Source: Lysinibacillus sp. KCTC 33748 (GTDB taxonomy: Bacteria > Bacillota > Bacilli > Bacillales_A > Planococcaceae). From it: a stretch of DNA of 51,390 bases. Position numbers and translations under genes: made by a program. The stretch covers positions 1 to 51,390 of the forward strand of contig NZ_MWSJ01000032.1 of NCBI RefSeq assembly GCF_002237755.1, in the 5' to 3' direction. Shown here in pieces: positions 36,172 to 44,523 of this stretch (the stretch's first letter is position 1; each line of letters starts with the position of its first letter). The notes under the pieces were generated by a model. It ran no database searches. It saw nothing but the letters and a program-made list of their open reading frames with translations, and was not told the origin of the DNA.

Positions 36172-36919
36172 CTACTTGTCCTCCTCCTAGTAAGCTCAAC
36201 ACATTTAATATTCGCTGGAAAAACATTTGACGACGATCATCTTTGTAAATTTCATTAAAGAATTCTCCATCTTTAATAAATAACACGCGGTCACAGTAGC
36301 TAGCTGCAATTGGATCATGTGTTACCATGACAATCGTTGTTCGTCTTTCCTGATTGATTTTTGTTAAAAGCTCAAGTACATCACGCGAAGAATTCGAATC
36401 CAAATTCCCGGTCGGCTCATCTGCTAAAATGAGACTCGGGTTATGAATAAGTGCCCGACCAATAGCTGTTCTTTGCGCTTGTCCACCTGATATTTCATTT
36501 GGGCGTTTATGCAAGAATGAAGTTAAATCGAGCTTTTCCACAATACTTGCAAGACGCTCCTCCATTACTTCTAATGGTTGTTGGTCTAAAGTCAGTGGCA
36601 GCACAATATTCTCTTCCACTGTGAGCATATGCAAAAGATTAAAATCCTGAAAAACAAAACCAAGCTGCCTTCTTCTAAAGTAGGCTAGCTCAGTTGCTTT
36701 CAGCATATGAGGATTCATGTCATCTAAAATGATTTCTCCGCTCGTTGGTTCATCAATCGTAGAAATGAGATTTAATAATGTTGTTTTTCCACTTCCTGAT
36801 GGACCCATGACTGCTAAAAACTCGCCTTCCTCCACCTCAAAGCTTAGTTGACTTAGCGCACGATGGGTTACTTTACCTTCATACACCTTTGTCACGTCTT
36901 TTATTTGTAAAATAGGCAT
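36143..36919 (-). CDS. Bce-type ABC transporter ATP-binding protein
   Basis: 258 residues of the MacB/LolD/BceA group. Walker A GPSGSGKTT (~38-46), Q-loop FQDFNLL, signature ISGGQAQRTAIGRAL, Walker B LILADEPTGNLDS, switch His in VTHDPIA. It powers removal or release of peptide antibiotics from their lipid targets. It lies 12 bases downstream of the unknown gene; its stop lies inside the permease gene. Confidence 0.95.
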   Translation of the reverse strand: MPILQIKDVTKVYEGKVTHRALSQLSFEVEEGEFLAVMGPSGSGKTTLLNLISTIDEPTSGEIILDDMNPHMLKATELAYFRRRQLGFVFQDFNLLHMLTVEENIVLPLTLDQQPLEVMEERLASIVEKLDLTSFLHKRPNEISGGQAQRTAIGRALIHNPSLILADEPTGNLDSNSSRDVLELLTKINQERRTTIVMVTHDPIAASYCDRVLFIKDGEFFNEIYKDDRRQMFFQRILNVLSLLGGGQVGDLSTIRLP

Positions 36920-36931
36920 ATCTTGTTCACC

Positions 36932-37366
36932 TTATTTCTTCATTAATTCCATAGATTCTGGTAAAAGCCACTGCAATACTACTTCAAAGCCAATTTGAAA
37001 ATACGGCTCCGTTAAACATTCAGCTGGCGTATTACCATCCTCCTCCACTAGACTAAAGCAATGCGAACCAACAATTACATCCCAGGCATCTATTTCACCT
37101 TCAATTACTTCTCCACAAATCATATAATGTCCACTGTACATCACTTGTTCACCTTCTACAGGAAAAGCGTTAAGTAAAGTTGGTTTATATAAGTCTAGCC
37201 CAAGCTTATTCGAAAAATGCATGACTTCTTCATTAAGCAAAAGACTAGCCTTACGAAAATTTTTGCAGGATAAACACTCACAAACTTCGTTAAGTGATTC
37301 GTATAATGCTTCTGTTTTCTCTGTCTCTACATGTAAAACCCATTCAGCCAAACATACCTCTGTCAT
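36932..37366 (-). CDS. Unknown soluble protein encoded inside the Bce operon
   Basis: 144 residues, acidic, no signal or membrane segment. Near residues 29-39 it has CECLSCKNFRKA: Cys-x-Cys-x2-Cys-x-Asn-Phe, followed by KLGLDLYKPTLL and SGHYMICGEV. I recall uncharacterised proteins with the same CxxCxNF plus LG(I/V)DP.KP layout, but no named function. It sits between the sensor kinase gene (11-base gap) and the ATPase gene (12-base gap), same strand, so it is co-transcribed. Possible roles: accessory sensor, adaptor, or self-protection factor; none can be told from sequence. Confidence 0.75.
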   Translation of the reverse strand: MTEVCLAEWVLHVETEKTEALYESLNEVCECLSCKNFRKASLLLNEEVMHFSNKLGLDLYKPTLLNAFPVEGEQVMYSGHYMICGEVIEGEIDAWDVIVGSHCFSLVEEDGNTPAECLTEPYFQIGFEVVLQWLLPESMELMKK

Positions 37367-37377
37367 TTCCGATCCCC

Positions 37378-38361
37378 CTAATTCGTAAATGTCACTGTAA
37401 CAACTGTTCCTTTCGCTACCTCTGATGTAATGTTTAATTCGTGACCGAGTTTTTCACAGATTTCTTTCGCTAAATATAAGCCCATCCCTGTGGATTCCCC
37501 AGTTTTACGCCCGTTCTCACCAGTAAAGAAAGCTTTAGTGACACGAGAAAGATCGGAAGCAGGAATACCAATACCTTCATCACAAATGGCTAATTGTACG
37601 TGGCCATCCTTTTTAACGGCAGTAATCACTATTTTTTTATTCGCCTCAAACGTATATTTAACCGCATTTGTGACGAATTGCCCGATAATAAAGTGAAGCC
37701 ATTTTGAATCACTTGCTACGATAATATCGTCCTCAATATGAATTTCTGGGAAGACACGCTTCGTAATAAATAAACGTTTATTTTCATTTACAGTTGCCGT
37801 AACAATCGTTTTTAAGGCAATCTGTTCTACTTGCATATCTTCTTCAAAATTTTCTAATCGAGCGTTCACTAACACCATATCCAAGCCTCTACGCAGGCGG
37901 TCAATTTCCTCCTGTACATTCTTTTTATCAAGAGGACGCTCATCCTGTAATAAGAGCTCAATAACAGAAATTGGTGTTTTCATCTGATGCACCCATTGAT
38001 TCATAAACTGATCATGTCGTTTTTGTCCAGCATATAACGATTGAAGCTCGTGCTTATATAGTCGATATAGTTCATGCATATATTTTTCAGCTTGTATCGC
38101 CTCAGGTGTTTTAGCATTTTTTTGCAATACGTCCTCCATCGTTTTAGGTAGCTGCGATATTTTGATCAAATAACGTTGACGCATTAAATAACGGATAATT
38201 AAAAACGATGCTAATAACACTAAACTAATACAGAAGGAGTATATAGCAGTATCAACATTTCGAAAGCCGTCCAACCAATATAAAACCATAATAAAACCGA
38301 CTAGTAAGAACTGGAATACAATGAACGATGCGTAATCACGCAAAAATAATTTCCAGCCCAC
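37378..38361 (-). CDS. Intramembrane-sensing histidine kinase, BceS-like
   Basis: 327 residues. Two membrane helices (~12-30 and ~37-58) joined by a very short loop, the intramembrane-sensing type that listens to its ABC transporter instead of binding a ligand outside. H-box WVHQMKTPISVIEL (His125), N box FVTNAVKYTF, G boxes DEGIGIP and GMGLYLAKEIC. GTG start overlaps the regulator stop by one base (TAGTG). Confidence 0.93.
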   Translation of the reverse strand: MGWKLFLRDYASFIVFQFLLVGFIMVLYWLDGFRNVDTAIYSFCISLVLLASFLIIRYLMRQRYLIKISQLPKTMEDVLQKNAKTPEAIQAEKYMHELYRLYKHELQSLYAGQKRHDQFMNQWVHQMKTPISVIELLLQDERPLDKKNVQEEIDRLRRGLDMVLVNARLENFEEDMQVEQIALKTIVTATVNENKRLFITKRVFPEIHIEDDIIVASDSKWLHFIIGQFVTNAVKYTFEANKKIVITAVKKDGHVQLAICDEGIGIPASDLSRVTKAFFTGENGRKTGESTGMGLYLAKEICEKLGHELNITSEVAKGTVVTVTFTN

Positions 38362-39065
38362 TATAACTCACCTGCACTTAAATTAAAGCGATAACCTGCT
38401 CCGCGCACCGTTTCTATAGAAGACATAATTTGATAATCAGCTAGCTTTTTGCGCACTCGTGTCATATTGACGTTCAATGTATTTTCATCGACAAATGCCT
38501 GATCATCCCAAAGCTCTTCTAACAGTTGCTCACGCGCCACTACTTTTGGAGCATTTCCCATTAACAGTTCTAAAATGATGCATTCTTTTTTCTGAAGTGG
38601 GATCTCTAAATCATTTTTATGAAGCTCCATTCTTTCTAAATGAAGAACGAGCTGTCCTTGTTTAATTGTCCGTTCTTCTTGTCTTGTTGCATATTCGCCA
38701 TATGTACGACGCAAGTGACTACGGATTTTAGCTAGCACAATCTCATAATTAAATGGCTTCGTAATGAAATCGTCGCCCCCATTTTCTAGCGCAAAAATTT
38801 GATCCATTTCCCCAGAACGAGCGGAAATAAAAATAATTGGACAAGTTGTATGTTGACGTAGTTGGCGACACCAATAGTAGCCATCGTACGAAGGTAAATT
38901 TATATCAAGCAACACCATGTGTGGATTAAATGCTGTGAATTCTTCAACGAGATGATCAAATTCTTTGATCGTTTCAACTTCGTATTGATATTTTCTAAGC
39001 GTTTCTGCGAGCAATGATGCAATCTTTACATCATCTTCGACAATAAATATTCGATGCTTCTCCAT
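38361..39065 (-). CDS. OmpR-family response regulator, BceR-like
   Basis: 234 residues: receiver domain with acidic pair Asp11/12, phosphorylation site Asp54 (LLDINLP) and Lys103 (TKPF); OmpR-type winged helix from ~130 with DENTLNVNMTRVRKKL. The start is ATG 39065 (MEKHRIF), with GGAGTG upstream; the longer reading is not supported. First gene of the Bce-like operon; it should activate the operon's transporter genes, though no internal promoter was identified. Confidence 0.94.
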   Translation of the reverse strand: MEKHRIFIVEDDVKIASLLAETLRKYQYEVETIKEFDHLVEEFTAFNPHMVLLDINLPSYDGYYWCRQLRQHTTCPIIFISARSGEMDQIFALENGGDDFITKPFNYEIVLAKIRSHLRRTYGEYATRQEERTIKQGQLVLHLERMELHKNDLEIPLQKKECIILELLMGNAPKVVAREQLLEELWDDQAFVDENTLNVNMTRVRKKLADYQIMSSIETVRGAGYRFNLSAGEL

Positions 39066-39096
39066 ACCAACACTCCTTTCTATCTTATATTGTATC

Positions 39097-39136
39097 AAAA
39101 AAAGGCCCACTGACATAACTGTCAGCGAACCTTTTG
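39097..39136 (-). terminator. Terminator or attenuator before the BceR-like gene
   Basis: On the minus strand: AAAGG...CTGACA-GTTA-TGTCAG...CCTTTTTTT (39134-39098), a GC-containing stem with a T-tract, only ~35 bases before the regulator start. It may end the lplJ transcript, or act as an attenuator of the Bce operon if that promoter is farther up. A TACAAT at ~39089-39094 could be the operon's -10. Confidence 0.65.
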
Positions 39137-39218
39137 TAGCAAAAGTTAACATGTATCGTTAGCTACAGATTTTTATGTCCAAATGCCCCTGCTTTAGATA
39201 AGGGGCATCTCATAACGT

Positions 39219-39300
39219 GAGGGTGATTTCCGTTCCGACTAGGCGCTTTAGCAAAGCTTCCAAGGGGCGTCCAGCCTTCGCTCCAATCAGCATCTAAACT
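39219..39300 (+). repeat. Dispersed palindromic repeat, copy R7
   Basis: Left end TGATTTCCGTTCCGACTAGG, CGCTTTAGCAAAGC in the middle, right end GGGGCGTCCAGCCTTCGCTC then CAATCAGC. The flank ATGTTTAACAAATGTCATCC (to ~39325) is shared with R1, so the element may include that flank. It lies downstream of lplJ; nothing else is seen in 39137-39385. Confidence 0.75.
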
Positions 39301-39385
39301 TCGCATATGTTTAACAAATGTCATCCTCTTCTTTTGATATTGAACCTTTAATAAGGACGCTTGCCATTTTCTTCATAAGCTTCTC

Positions 39386-40378
39386 TTAATAAATTAATTG
39401 TAAAAACTCTTCTGTCGTAATTCCACCAAAGTATGTTGGAATATCAATATCTGCTAACGCAGTAGCAACTGCAGTTCGATCATAGTTTGTCCCAGCTAAA
39501 CGCTGTTCAACATCTGTCATGTCGCCTACACCAAAGAAATCTCCAAAAATATGTGCTTCTTCAATAATTCCTTTATTCACCTCTAAGCGAATATCAATGC
39601 CTCCTGTTGGGAAGCGATGTGTTTTTTGAATATTAAAGCGTGGCGATTTCCCATAGTTCCATTCCCATGTTTGATAACGCTCTTCAGATAGTTTATGGAT
39701 ATTTGCCCAGTCTTCCTCTGTTAGCTCATAATAGCGAATATTTTCTTCACCACCGAAAATGGATTTTAAAATTTCCAGCCTGAATTCTTCGACTGTCATC
39801 GTATCCTTTAAGAACTCAGAAATATTAGCTACTCTTGAACGAATCGATTTAATACCCTTTGATTCTATTTTATCTTTCTTCACTTTTAATGCAGATACTA
39901 CAGCATCAATTTCTGTATCAAACAGTAATGTGCCGTGGCTAAACATACGGCCCTTTGTAGAAAACTGCGCGTTCCCGGAAACTTTACGTCCTTCCGCTAA
40001 AATGTCGTTGCGGCCTGAAAGCTCCGCATGAACGCCCATTTTTGCAAGTGCATCTACAACAGGCTGCGTGAATTTTTTATAATTCATAAAGCTGTCGCCA
40101 TCGTCTTTAGTAATAAAACTATAGTTGAGGTTCCCTAAATCATGATACACTGCGCCTCCACCAGAAAGGCGTCGTACAACGATTATGCCATTATCCTCTA
40201 CGTAATCTGTATTAATCTCTTCGATAGTATTTTGATTTTTACCGATGATGATTGAAGGCTGATTTATGTAAAAAAGTAGCACTGGCTCCTTTTCAACATC
40301 CATCGTTTTCAATAAATACTCTTCAATGGCAAGGTTAATGCGTGGATCATGAATCCCTTTATTATCAACGAATATCAT
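39386..40378 (-). CDS. lplJ: Lipoate--protein ligase LplJ
   Basis: 330 residues, close to B. subtilis LplJ (from memory nearly the same in NQPSIIIGKNQNTIEEIN, RRLSGGGAVYHDLGNLN and ESKGIKSIRSRVANI). The RRxxGGGAVYHD loop and the catalytic Lys region are intact; the C-terminal accessory domain is present. It attaches scavenged lipoate to E2 and GcvH proteins, in the cytosol. ATG 40378. Confidence 0.96.
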   Translation of the reverse strand: MIFVDNKGIHDPRINLAIEEYLLKTMDVEKEPVLLFYINQPSIIIGKNQNTIEEINTDYVEDNGIIVVRRLSGGGAVYHDLGNLNYSFITKDDGDSFMNYKKFTQPVVDALAKMGVHAELSGRNDILAEGRKVSGNAQFSTKGRMFSHGTLLFDTEIDAVVSALKVKKDKIESKGIKSIRSRVANISEFLKDTMTVEEFRLEILKSIFGGEENIRYYELTEEDWANIHKLSEERYQTWEWNYGKSPRFNIQKTHRFPTGGIDIRLEVNKGIIEEAHIFGDFFGVGDMTDVEQRLAGTNYDRTAVATALADIDIPTYFGGITTEEFLQLIY

Positions 40379-40436
40379 AATTTACGTTTCCTCCTTCACA
40401 ATATATCCATATTTATTTTAACGTAAATTAGGCATT

Positions 40437-40465
40437 TTGTGTTGACGAAAAGCTTCTGTTATAAT
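40437..40465 (+). promoter_or_regulatory. yhfH promoter
   Basis: -35 TTGTGT (40437-40442), 17-bp spacer, -10 TATAAT (40460-40465). About 58 bases before the yhfH start. Confidence 0.7.
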
Positions 40466-40522
40466 ACACTAGAAAATATCAAAACAGTAATAGTACAGAT
40501 GAACTTAAAGGAGGAGTCCACA

Positions 40523-40648
40523 ATGTTAGAAAATGTAGTTGAATTTTTCAAGAACCTACCTGCAAAGCAATGTACAGAATGCGGTGAAAAGATTGAAGAA
40601 CAAAGTGAATGCTACAGCAACACTTGTGAAAAATGTAACCACCTATAA
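40523..40648 (+). CDS. yhfH: Small zinc-ribbon-like protein YhfH
   Basis: 41 residues, MLENVVEFFKNLP then two Cys pairs: CTECGEK and CEKCN, a mini zinc ribbon, with an extra Cys between them. It matches the short YhfH family of Bacillaceae, whose function is unknown. The start is ATG 40523, with AAAGGAGGAG 7-8 bases upstream; the longer frame starting at 40439 covers the promoter. Divergent from lplJ, as in other Bacilli where yhfH and lplJ (yhfJ) are near neighbours. Confidence 0.9.
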   Translation: MLENVVEFFKNLPAKQCTECGEKIEEQSECYSNTCEKCNHL

Positions 40649-40752
40649 GCATTTGCCTATTCTGTAATAGTCATATACGTGCCCCACACGTACTAAAAAT
40701 GACACCTCTCATCATATTAATTGATGAACCCTTAATTAAATCTCTTACACTT

Positions 40753-40793
40753 AAAAACAGCAGCCGATACGCTCATATCAGCTGCTGTTTTTT
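40753..40793 (+). terminator. yhfH terminator
   Basis: AAACAGCAGC (40755-40764) with GCTGCTGTTT (40781-40790), then TTTTG. About 100 bases after the stop; the second 21-bp array begins right after it. Confidence 0.85.
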
Positions 40794-40915
40794 GTATGAC
40801 TCTTTTGCATATGAGCTGTTTTCTGCTGAAGACGAACAGTTCTTCCCTGTACCTGATCAGTTCTCGAAGCAACCCGGGAGGTTCTCCTGCTAACGAGTAA
40901 CTCTTCCTTTGTCAG
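40792..40915. repeat. Second 21-bp-period array, about 5-6 units
   Basis: Units start at 40813, 40834, 40855, 40876 and 40897, each 21 bp: a GANCRGTTCTC-like first half, then ~10 variable bases. The sequence is different from the 7722-8285 array except for the TTCT core. Read in one frame it encodes heptads of type (D/E)xFxxxP (ELFSAED, EQFFPVP, DQFSKQP). It lies between the facing terminators of yhfH and yhgE. Confidence 0.65.
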
Positions 40916-40931
40916 TCAATTATTCAACCAT

Positions 40932-40967
40932 AAAAAAACACCCACCAATATCGGTGGGTGTAAAAAA
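40932..40967. terminator. yhgE terminator
   Basis: ACACCCACC (40938-40946) with GGTGGGTGT (40953-40961) and A/T tracts on both sides. Confidence 0.9.
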
Positions 40968-40974
40968 TTCCTTT

Positions 40975-43164
40975 TTAGTTTTCTTCGGCTACTTTTGAGT
41001 AACGTTTTGTGTGTAGTAACATGAAATAACCGAAAGTAATAGCTAAGAATGCTACTAGGAAACCTGCTAGAATTCCATAGTTTTGCATTAAGAATGATGT
41101 ATCACCAGTTGAGATACTTGCTTTAAATGCTGAAACAGTATATGTCATTGGTAATAATTTATTAAATACTTGTAATGGTGATGGGATTAACTCAAGTGGG
41201 AATGTACCCGCACTTGTTGTAAGTTGTAAAATTAATACAACAATCGCCATGAAGCGTCCTGGATCACCGAAAATAGATACTAACATTTGAATTAAAGCTA
41301 AGAAAACATAACTTGTTAATAATGCTGTTAGGCAGAAGTATCCGAAATTGTTTACTTCAAGGCCTAAGCCCCATTTTACAATAACCACTGTTAATATAGT
41401 TTGAATTAAGCCGACTATTGCTAAAACTGAAGCTTTACTTGTAAACCAAGCTGCTCCATTTTTTGGACGAATCGCTGGTTCCACAAGTGGGAAAACGATA
41501 GAGATTAATAACGCACCAACGAATAAACCAAGAGAAATAAAGTATGGTGAGAAACCTGTTCCATAGTTAGGTACATGGTTAACAGATTCTTTATCAACCT
41601 CAACTGGGCTACCTACCATATCATATGTGTCTTTGCTTGCATGAACTTCTTTTGCTTTTTCACTTGCTTCACCTAATTTGCCAGATAAAGTTGATTGACC
41701 ATCTGCAAGTTCACTTGAACCATCAACAATCTTTGTAGAACCCTCTGCTACTTCACCTGATTTAGATGCAAGTGTTGATTGACCATTTGCAAGTTTATTT
41801 GAACCACTTACTAGCTCATTTAAGCCTGAAGCCAACGCGTTAGAACCTGCTCCGACTTTCTGTGCACCTGCATTTAATTCACCTAATTTTTGAGCAAGTG
41901 TTGCATTACCAGCTTGAAGAGTTTGTGCACCTTGATTTAATTTACCGCTTTTTGATACTAACTCATTTGCACCTGCTAACACTTGTGATTGACCTGCCGC
42001 AATTTGCGATGCACCTGAACTTAATTCGTTAGCACCAGCTTGTAATTGTCCTGTACCAGCAGTTAAAGCACCTAAACCATCATGCACGCTTGCACTTCCT
42101 GCTTGTAGCTTAGTTAATGTTTGTTTTAATACGGCTGCTTGCTCTTCAGGCAATGAGCCCATCATGCCTTCTAATTGTTTAGATAACTCATTGATACCAG
42201 CTGATACTTGAGCAGAACCATCTTTTAATTGGCCTGCTGCACCATTTAATTGACCTGCACTATCTGCAATTTTTGCTGCGCCTGCAGTGATTTGTGGTTG
42301 ATTATTACTAACCTTAGCTATACCTGCTTGAAGTTGTGCTACGCCCTGTGTATATTGTGACACACCGCCCGAAAGTTCTGTTGCCCCCGATGCTGCTTTC
42401 TGTGCACCTGGGTATAACTGTCCAGTAGCGTTTTGTATGCTTCCTATAGCAGTATTTAATTCATTTGCACCTTTTGAAGCGTCTCCAATACCTTTAGCAA
42501 TTTTGTCTGCACCATTCGATAATTCAACCGAACTTGATGCTATTTTCTCTAAATAACCTTTTAAATCTTTTGTACCATTCGCTAAAGTTTTTGCACCCTC
42601 ACCTAGCTTATTCGAGCCATCAGCAGCCTCTGTAAAGCCATCTCCAAGAGTTGTAATAGAATCAAATAATTTTTCAGCATAAGTTGCTGAAACTTGTTCA
42701 TTCACTTCCGCACGTATTAGTTCCATTGCTGATTCACCAATTTGTGCACTAAGGAAGTTTAATCCTTCATTTGGAATATAATTCATGACTAATTTAGAAG
42801 GTTTGTCATCTAATAACGTAGTCGCATGCTCAGAGAAATTTGTTGGAATTTCTAGAGTCATATAATAATCTCGACCATTTAGACCTTTTTCAGCATCTTC
42901 TTTGGATACTTCAACAAACTTAAACTCGTTACTCTCGACAAGCTTATCAACTAATTCGTTCCCTAAATCTAATTTAACTCCTTCCATTTCAGCGCCCTTA
43001 TCTTCATTGACAACAGCTACTGGCAAATTCGGAAGGCCTTTATATGGATCCCAGAATGCCCATAAAAACATACCTGCGTACATCACTGGAATAAATAATA
43101 CAGCGATTATTGAAACAAGCATTTTTCTTGTTTTTAAGATTTTCAGCCACTCAGCTTTAATCAT
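40975..43164 (-). CDS. yhgE: YhgE/Pip-type membrane protein
   Basis: 729 residues. One N-terminal membrane helix (~18-36, with the family motif FWDPYKGLPNLPVAVVNED), then a long outside region (~40-520) whose middle (~180-500) is built of 11-residue units of the form LxxGAxxLxxG (GANELSSGAS, GANELVSKSG, GAQKVGAGSN), and five membrane helices at the C-terminus (~540-720), an ABC-2-like layout. Relatives: B. subtilis YhgE, phage infection protein Pip, and proteins linked to type VII secretion. Its own role is unknown. A TetR operator overlaps its promoter (43189-43211). Confidence 0.92.
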   Translation of the reverse strand: MIKAEWLKILKTRKMLVSIIAVLFIPVMYAGMFLWAFWDPYKGLPNLPVAVVNEDKGAEMEGVKLDLGNELVDKLVESNEFKFVEVSKEDAEKGLNGRDYYMTLEIPTNFSEHATTLLDDKPSKLVMNYIPNEGLNFLSAQIGESAMELIRAEVNEQVSATYAEKLFDSITTLGDGFTEAADGSNKLGEGAKTLANGTKDLKGYLEKIASSSVELSNGADKIAKGIGDASKGANELNTAIGSIQNATGQLYPGAQKAASGATELSGGVSQYTQGVAQLQAGIAKVSNNQPQITAGAAKIADSAGQLNGAAGQLKDGSAQVSAGINELSKQLEGMMGSLPEEQAAVLKQTLTKLQAGSASVHDGLGALTAGTGQLQAGANELSSGASQIAAGQSQVLAGANELVSKSGKLNQGAQTLQAGNATLAQKLGELNAGAQKVGAGSNALASGLNELVSGSNKLANGQSTLASKSGEVAEGSTKIVDGSSELADGQSTLSGKLGEASEKAKEVHASKDTYDMVGSPVEVDKESVNHVPNYGTGFSPYFISLGLFVGALLISIVFPLVEPAIRPKNGAAWFTSKASVLAIVGLIQTILTVVIVKWGLGLEVNNFGYFCLTALLTSYVFLALIQMLVSIFGDPGRFMAIVVLILQLTTSAGTFPLELIPSPLQVFNKLLPMTYTVSAFKASISTGDTSFLMQNYGILAGFLVAFLAITFGYFMLLHTKRYSKVAEEN

Positions 43165-43181
43165 ACGTTTTCTTCACTCCT

Positions 43182-43211
43182 ATAATATTGACCGAAAACG
43201 TCAGTCGGTCA
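43182..43211 (-). promoter_or_regulatory. TetR-type operator and promoter of yhgE
   Basis: TGACCGA (43189-43195)-N9-TCGGTCA (43205-43211), perfect 7-bp arms. On the minus strand a -10-like TATTAT (43187-43182) follows directly, so binding would block RNA polymerase. The same core (ACCG...CGGT, GACC...GGTC) is found before the tetR gene. Confidence 0.75.
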
Positions 43212-43288
43212 TTTTTATTCAAAAAAAAAAATTTTCAGGTGGGTAAAAACTCTAGATTGTCATTGCTTCTCTTTTTATCTCGGCCAAA

Positions 43289-43861
43289 TCAAGTTAAAAT
43301 TAGTCCACGGAAGATTGTTTCCTTGAAAAGATTTAGTATCTTTTCTTCTGGAATAATTTCACCATGTAGCTCATGCCAATCAACGACAAATGCTAGATAC
43401 GCCTTTAGCAACAGAAAGCTTACTAATTCTGCATCACAGTCTCTAATTTCTCCTTTTACGATACGTCTTTGAATTAATTCAGTAACGTAGGATAAAATTT
43501 CATTCTCAATGCGAACTAGAGCTTGTTTAACTGCTGGCGTTCGTAGTTCCTTTTCCTCCTCTAATAGCTTCGCAAATAAAAGATGTTTTTCACGGAAATG
43601 TAGCATTCTCATTAAAGCATTGTGCGCATTGTCCATAAAGCTAGCTGATGCATCCAGCACTGCATCCGCTTCTGCTTGCATCTCTCGTACAAGTGACATA
43701 GCTATCTCTTGAAATAAAATTTCTTTATTTGCAAAGAATGTGTAAATCGTCCCTTTACCGACATTCGCAATTTTAGCTACTTGCTCCATTGTTGTCGCCT
43801 TGTACCCAAACAATGTAAAGGATTTTGTAGCTGCTTCAAGAATTTCCTGCCTACGATCCAT
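43289..43861 (-). CDS. TetR family regulator (YhgD-like)
   Basis: 190 residues. N-terminal helix-turn-helix (RRQEILEAATKSFTLFGY, TTMEQVAKIANVGKGTIYTFFANKEILF); C-terminal all-helical ligand-binding domain. The start is ATG 43861 (MDRRQE) with AAAGGATG upstream. It lies before yhgE on the same strand, as YhgD before YhgE in B. subtilis; matching palindromes precede both genes, so it probably represses itself and yhgE. Confidence 0.9.
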   Translation of the reverse strand: MDRRQEILEAATKSFTLFGYKATTMEQVAKIANVGKGTIYTFFANKEILFQEIAMSLVREMQAEADAVLDASASFMDNAHNALMRMLHFREKHLLFAKLLEEEKELRTPAVKQALVRIENEILSYVTELIQRRIVKGEIRDCDAELVSFLLLKAYLAFVVDWHELHGEIIPEEKILNLFKETIFRGLILT

Positions 43862-43916
43862 TAGTAACATCCTTTCCTGTTCTATTATGTACATGCCTTT
43901 GTACACGAAAATGTTA

Positions 43917-43949
43917 ATGACCAGAAAACCGTTTCGGTCATCTGGTCAT
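43917..43949 (-). promoter_or_regulatory. TetR-type operator before the tetR gene
   Basis: Nested palindromes with one centre (43933): outer ATGACCAGA (43917-43925) with TCTGGTCAT (43941-43949), inner ACCGTTTCGGT (43928-43938). A TGTACA-N6-TGTACA pair (~43888-43905) lies between it and the gene. Confidence 0.7.
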
Positions 43950-43983
43950 TATCATATTCCTATTTTAAAAATAATGCAAGCAT

Positions 43984-44520
43984 TTAATTGTGATTTTTTT
44001 CACTTTTTTCGTGATCACTATGCTCAGCACCCTCTGATTTATCATTACCGTGATCCATCATGTTATGATCCATGCTGTTGTTATTTGCTTTTTCATCTTC
44101 AGGTAAAACTTTCGTCATATCTGGGCTTCCAGCAGTAATTTGTTGCTTCGGCATATTATGAACACCATTTGCCGTCGTATGAGCATACATATAATATACT
44201 CCATCGTGGTCAAACTTAGTCTCCGCTTTGTAAACGCCATCTTTCTCTAATTTACCGTCAATCATTTGCCCTTCATCACGTTTACCAGATTCCCATACCT
44301 CAAATTTTACAACTGCATCATCAACTTTTTTGCCACCTTGTTCAACTTGCGCAGCAAGTTCAATCGTTTCATTGATTGCTACTTCTTTTGGTGTTAAAAT
44401 TTCAACCTCTGGAATTTGAGGCACTTCTGGCTCTTTCAAAGTTGTTTGCTCTTTCTTTTCTCCACATCCAACCAATAATACAGGTACTGCTACTATTAAT
44501 GCCAATAACCATTTTCTCAC
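43984..44520 (-). CDS. FixH/YtkA-like lipoprotein with His/Met-rich tail
   Basis: 178 residues. Lipobox LLVGC (Cys19); a YtkA/FixH-like beta domain at ~35-125 (VKFEVWESGKRDEGQMI, AETKFDHDGVYYMYAHT); C-terminal ~30 residues rich in His, Met, Asp and Glu (SMDHNMMDHG, AEHSDHEKSEKNHN), which looks metal-binding. FixH-type domains are linked to copper and cytochrome oxidase biology in other bacteria; copper is a guess here. GTG start with GGAGGAATAA ahead. Last gene of a four-gene operon. Confidence 0.82.
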   Translation of the reverse strand: MRKWLLALIVAVPVLLVGCGEKKEQTTLKEPEVPQIPEVEILTPKEVAINETIELAAQVEQGGKKVDDAVVKFEVWESGKRDEGQMIDGKLEKDGVYKAETKFDHDGVYYMYAHTTANGVHNMPKQQITAGSPDMTKVLPEDEKANNNSMDHNMMDHGNDKSEGAEHSDHEKSEKNHN

Positions 44521-44523
44521 GTT

